This document shows, piece by piece, positions 4,473 through 5,124 of a stretch of 5,124 nucleotides of DNA. The DNA comes from Comamonadaceae bacterium. GTDB taxonomy: Bacteria > Pseudomonadota > Gammaproteobacteria > Burkholderiales > Burkholderiaceae_C. Under the pieces are notes generated by a model, which was given only the letters and a program-made list of their open reading frames with translations, did no database searches and had not been told where the DNA came from. The number at the start of each line of letters is the position of its first letter. Positions within the stretch are counted from its first letter, which is position 1. The stretch spans positions 1-5,124 of the forward strand of contig CANJXV010000203.1 in the NCBI GenBank assembly GCA_947478935.1, given 5' to 3'. The position numbers and the translations under genes are program-made.

Positions 4473-5124
4473 ATGAAAAAGCGTAATTTCCTAGCGGTCA
4501 GCCTGCTGTCCGCCACCATCGCAGCAGCCTTCAGTGGCGCTGCATTTGCCGCCAACCCGGTCCTGAAAATCGGTTTTGTCGGTGTTACTTCCGGCCCGGC
4601 TGCCAGCTGGGGTATCTCTAACCAACGCTCCATGGAAACCCGCGCGGACTGGATCAATGAAACCGGTGGCGTAAAAATCGGCGGCACAACCTACGACGTG
4701 CAAATCGTCGCGTTTGACGACCAAAAAGACCCCAAGCGTGCTATCGCAGGTATGGAAAAAATGGCCCAAGAAGGCATCCACTATGTGGTCGGCCCCAACG
4801 TTGATGATGGCGCCGCCGCCGTGCGCCCCGTGGCTGAGAGCCGCGGCATCATGTACTTCCCCTACGCATTTCCTAAAGAGCTGTACACCAAGCCTGCTAG
4901 TAATGCCATCTTGGGCATGGTCGCCAACTACCAGTCTGGCCCCGCTATCTACAAGCACCTGATGAAGGAAAAAGGCATCAAGAAGATCGCTTTTGTGGCC
5001 GCCAATGAGTCCGACCCCTTAAGCCAGCGTGACAGTGGCGCCGCAGCCGCCAAAGCCTTGGGCCTGCAAGTGGTTTCGGCCAATGTGACCTACCAAGTGG
5101 ACACCAAGGACTTCACCCCCGTGC
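4473..5124 (+). CDS. HAAT-family (LivJ/LivK-like) ABC transporter substrate-binding protein (partial, 3' end outside)
   Basis: The first 217 residues of a periplasmic binding protein of the branched-chain amino acid/amide type; relatives are usually near 380-420 residues, so about half is present. MKKRNFLAVSLL opens a standard signal peptide with cleavage after AFA at residue 26. The mature protein starts with the family pattern LKIGFVGVTSGPAASWG, then ADWINETGGVKIGG, VAFDDQKDPKRAIAGMEKM and HYVVGPNVDDGAAAVRPVAE, typical of a Peripla_BP_6 domain. The ATG has AGGAG 8 nt upstream and a TTGACA promoter about 110 bp upstream. The reading frame is open to the window edge. It would be the first gene of an operon with permeases and ATPases to the right. 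The divergent GntR regulator suggests induction by the transported compound or a breakdown product. It does not look like UrtA; the ligand is unknown. Confidence 0.93.
   Translation, partial: MKKRNFLAVSLLSATIAAAFSGAAFAANPVLKIGFVGVTSGPAASWGISNQRSMETRADWINETGGVKIGGTTYDVQIVAFDDQKDPKRAIAGMEKMAQEGIHYVVGPNVDDGAAAVRPVAESRGIMYFPYAFPKELYTKPASNAILGMVANYQSGPAIYKHLMKEKGIKKIAFVAANESDPLSQRDSGAAAAKALGLQVVSANVTYQVDTKDFTPV

Noticed and set aside
4491..4958. A 155-codon minus-strand open frame within the HAAT binding-protein gene
   Set aside because: The plus-strand frame gives a clear signal peptide and binding-protein domain; the antisense frame shows no recognisable domain and is explained by codon bias.
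4473..5124. Naming the HAAT binding protein UrtA (urea)
   Set aside because: The N-terminal mature sequence does not follow the UrtA pattern as I know it; only the broader HAAT family can be supported.

Overview
The window looks like a chromosomal segment of a betaproteobacterium, most likely a Burkholderiales member of the Comamonadaceae type. This is judged from moderately high GC, codon use dominated by GGC/GCC/CTG, the abundance of periplasmic-binding-protein transporters, and the style of the signal peptides. That placement is inference. No mobile element, CRISPR array, rRNA or tRNA is visible.

Layout, left to right. Positions 1-1857, read on the minus strand, carry an ABC uptake operon of the nitrate/sulfonate/taurine (NitT/TauT) class. 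The order is periplasmic binding protein (832-1857), ATPase (17-826), then the first codons of a further gene at 16-1, which is probably the permease. The genes are packed end to end. The 5' leader of this operon holds a compact GC hairpin bracketed by two copies of GTTGAAC.

A 269-bp divergent intergenic region separates this operon from a plus-strand pair. The first gene of the pair (2127-3143) encodes a secreted protein whose C-terminal third matches the RcnB/CigR-like pattern, joined by an Ala/Pro/Gly linker to an N-terminal region I do not recognise. The second (3180-3377) encodes a 65-residue charged, proline-rich protein.

A GntR-family regulator of the FCD class (3448-4164, minus) follows, convergent with the small gene. 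It is divergent from the last gene, a LivJ/LivK-like branched-chain-amino-acid-type (HAAT) periplasmic binding protein (4473 to beyond the right edge). The regulator/transporter pairing suggests that the regulator controls the transporter. The 308-bp region between them is rich in dyads. It holds three consecutive hairpin-forming repeats, a TTGACA promoter with a TGTTAACA palindrome in its spacer, a leader stem-loop whose loop contains GGGACGCAAAG, and a long pyrimidine tract ending in a small hairpin that can cover the ribosome binding site.

The genes themselves belong mostly to ordinary families. The parts most worth a second look are the two divergent regulatory regions, the unusual architecture of the RcnB-like protein, and the arginine-rich, metal-site-altered GntR regulator.
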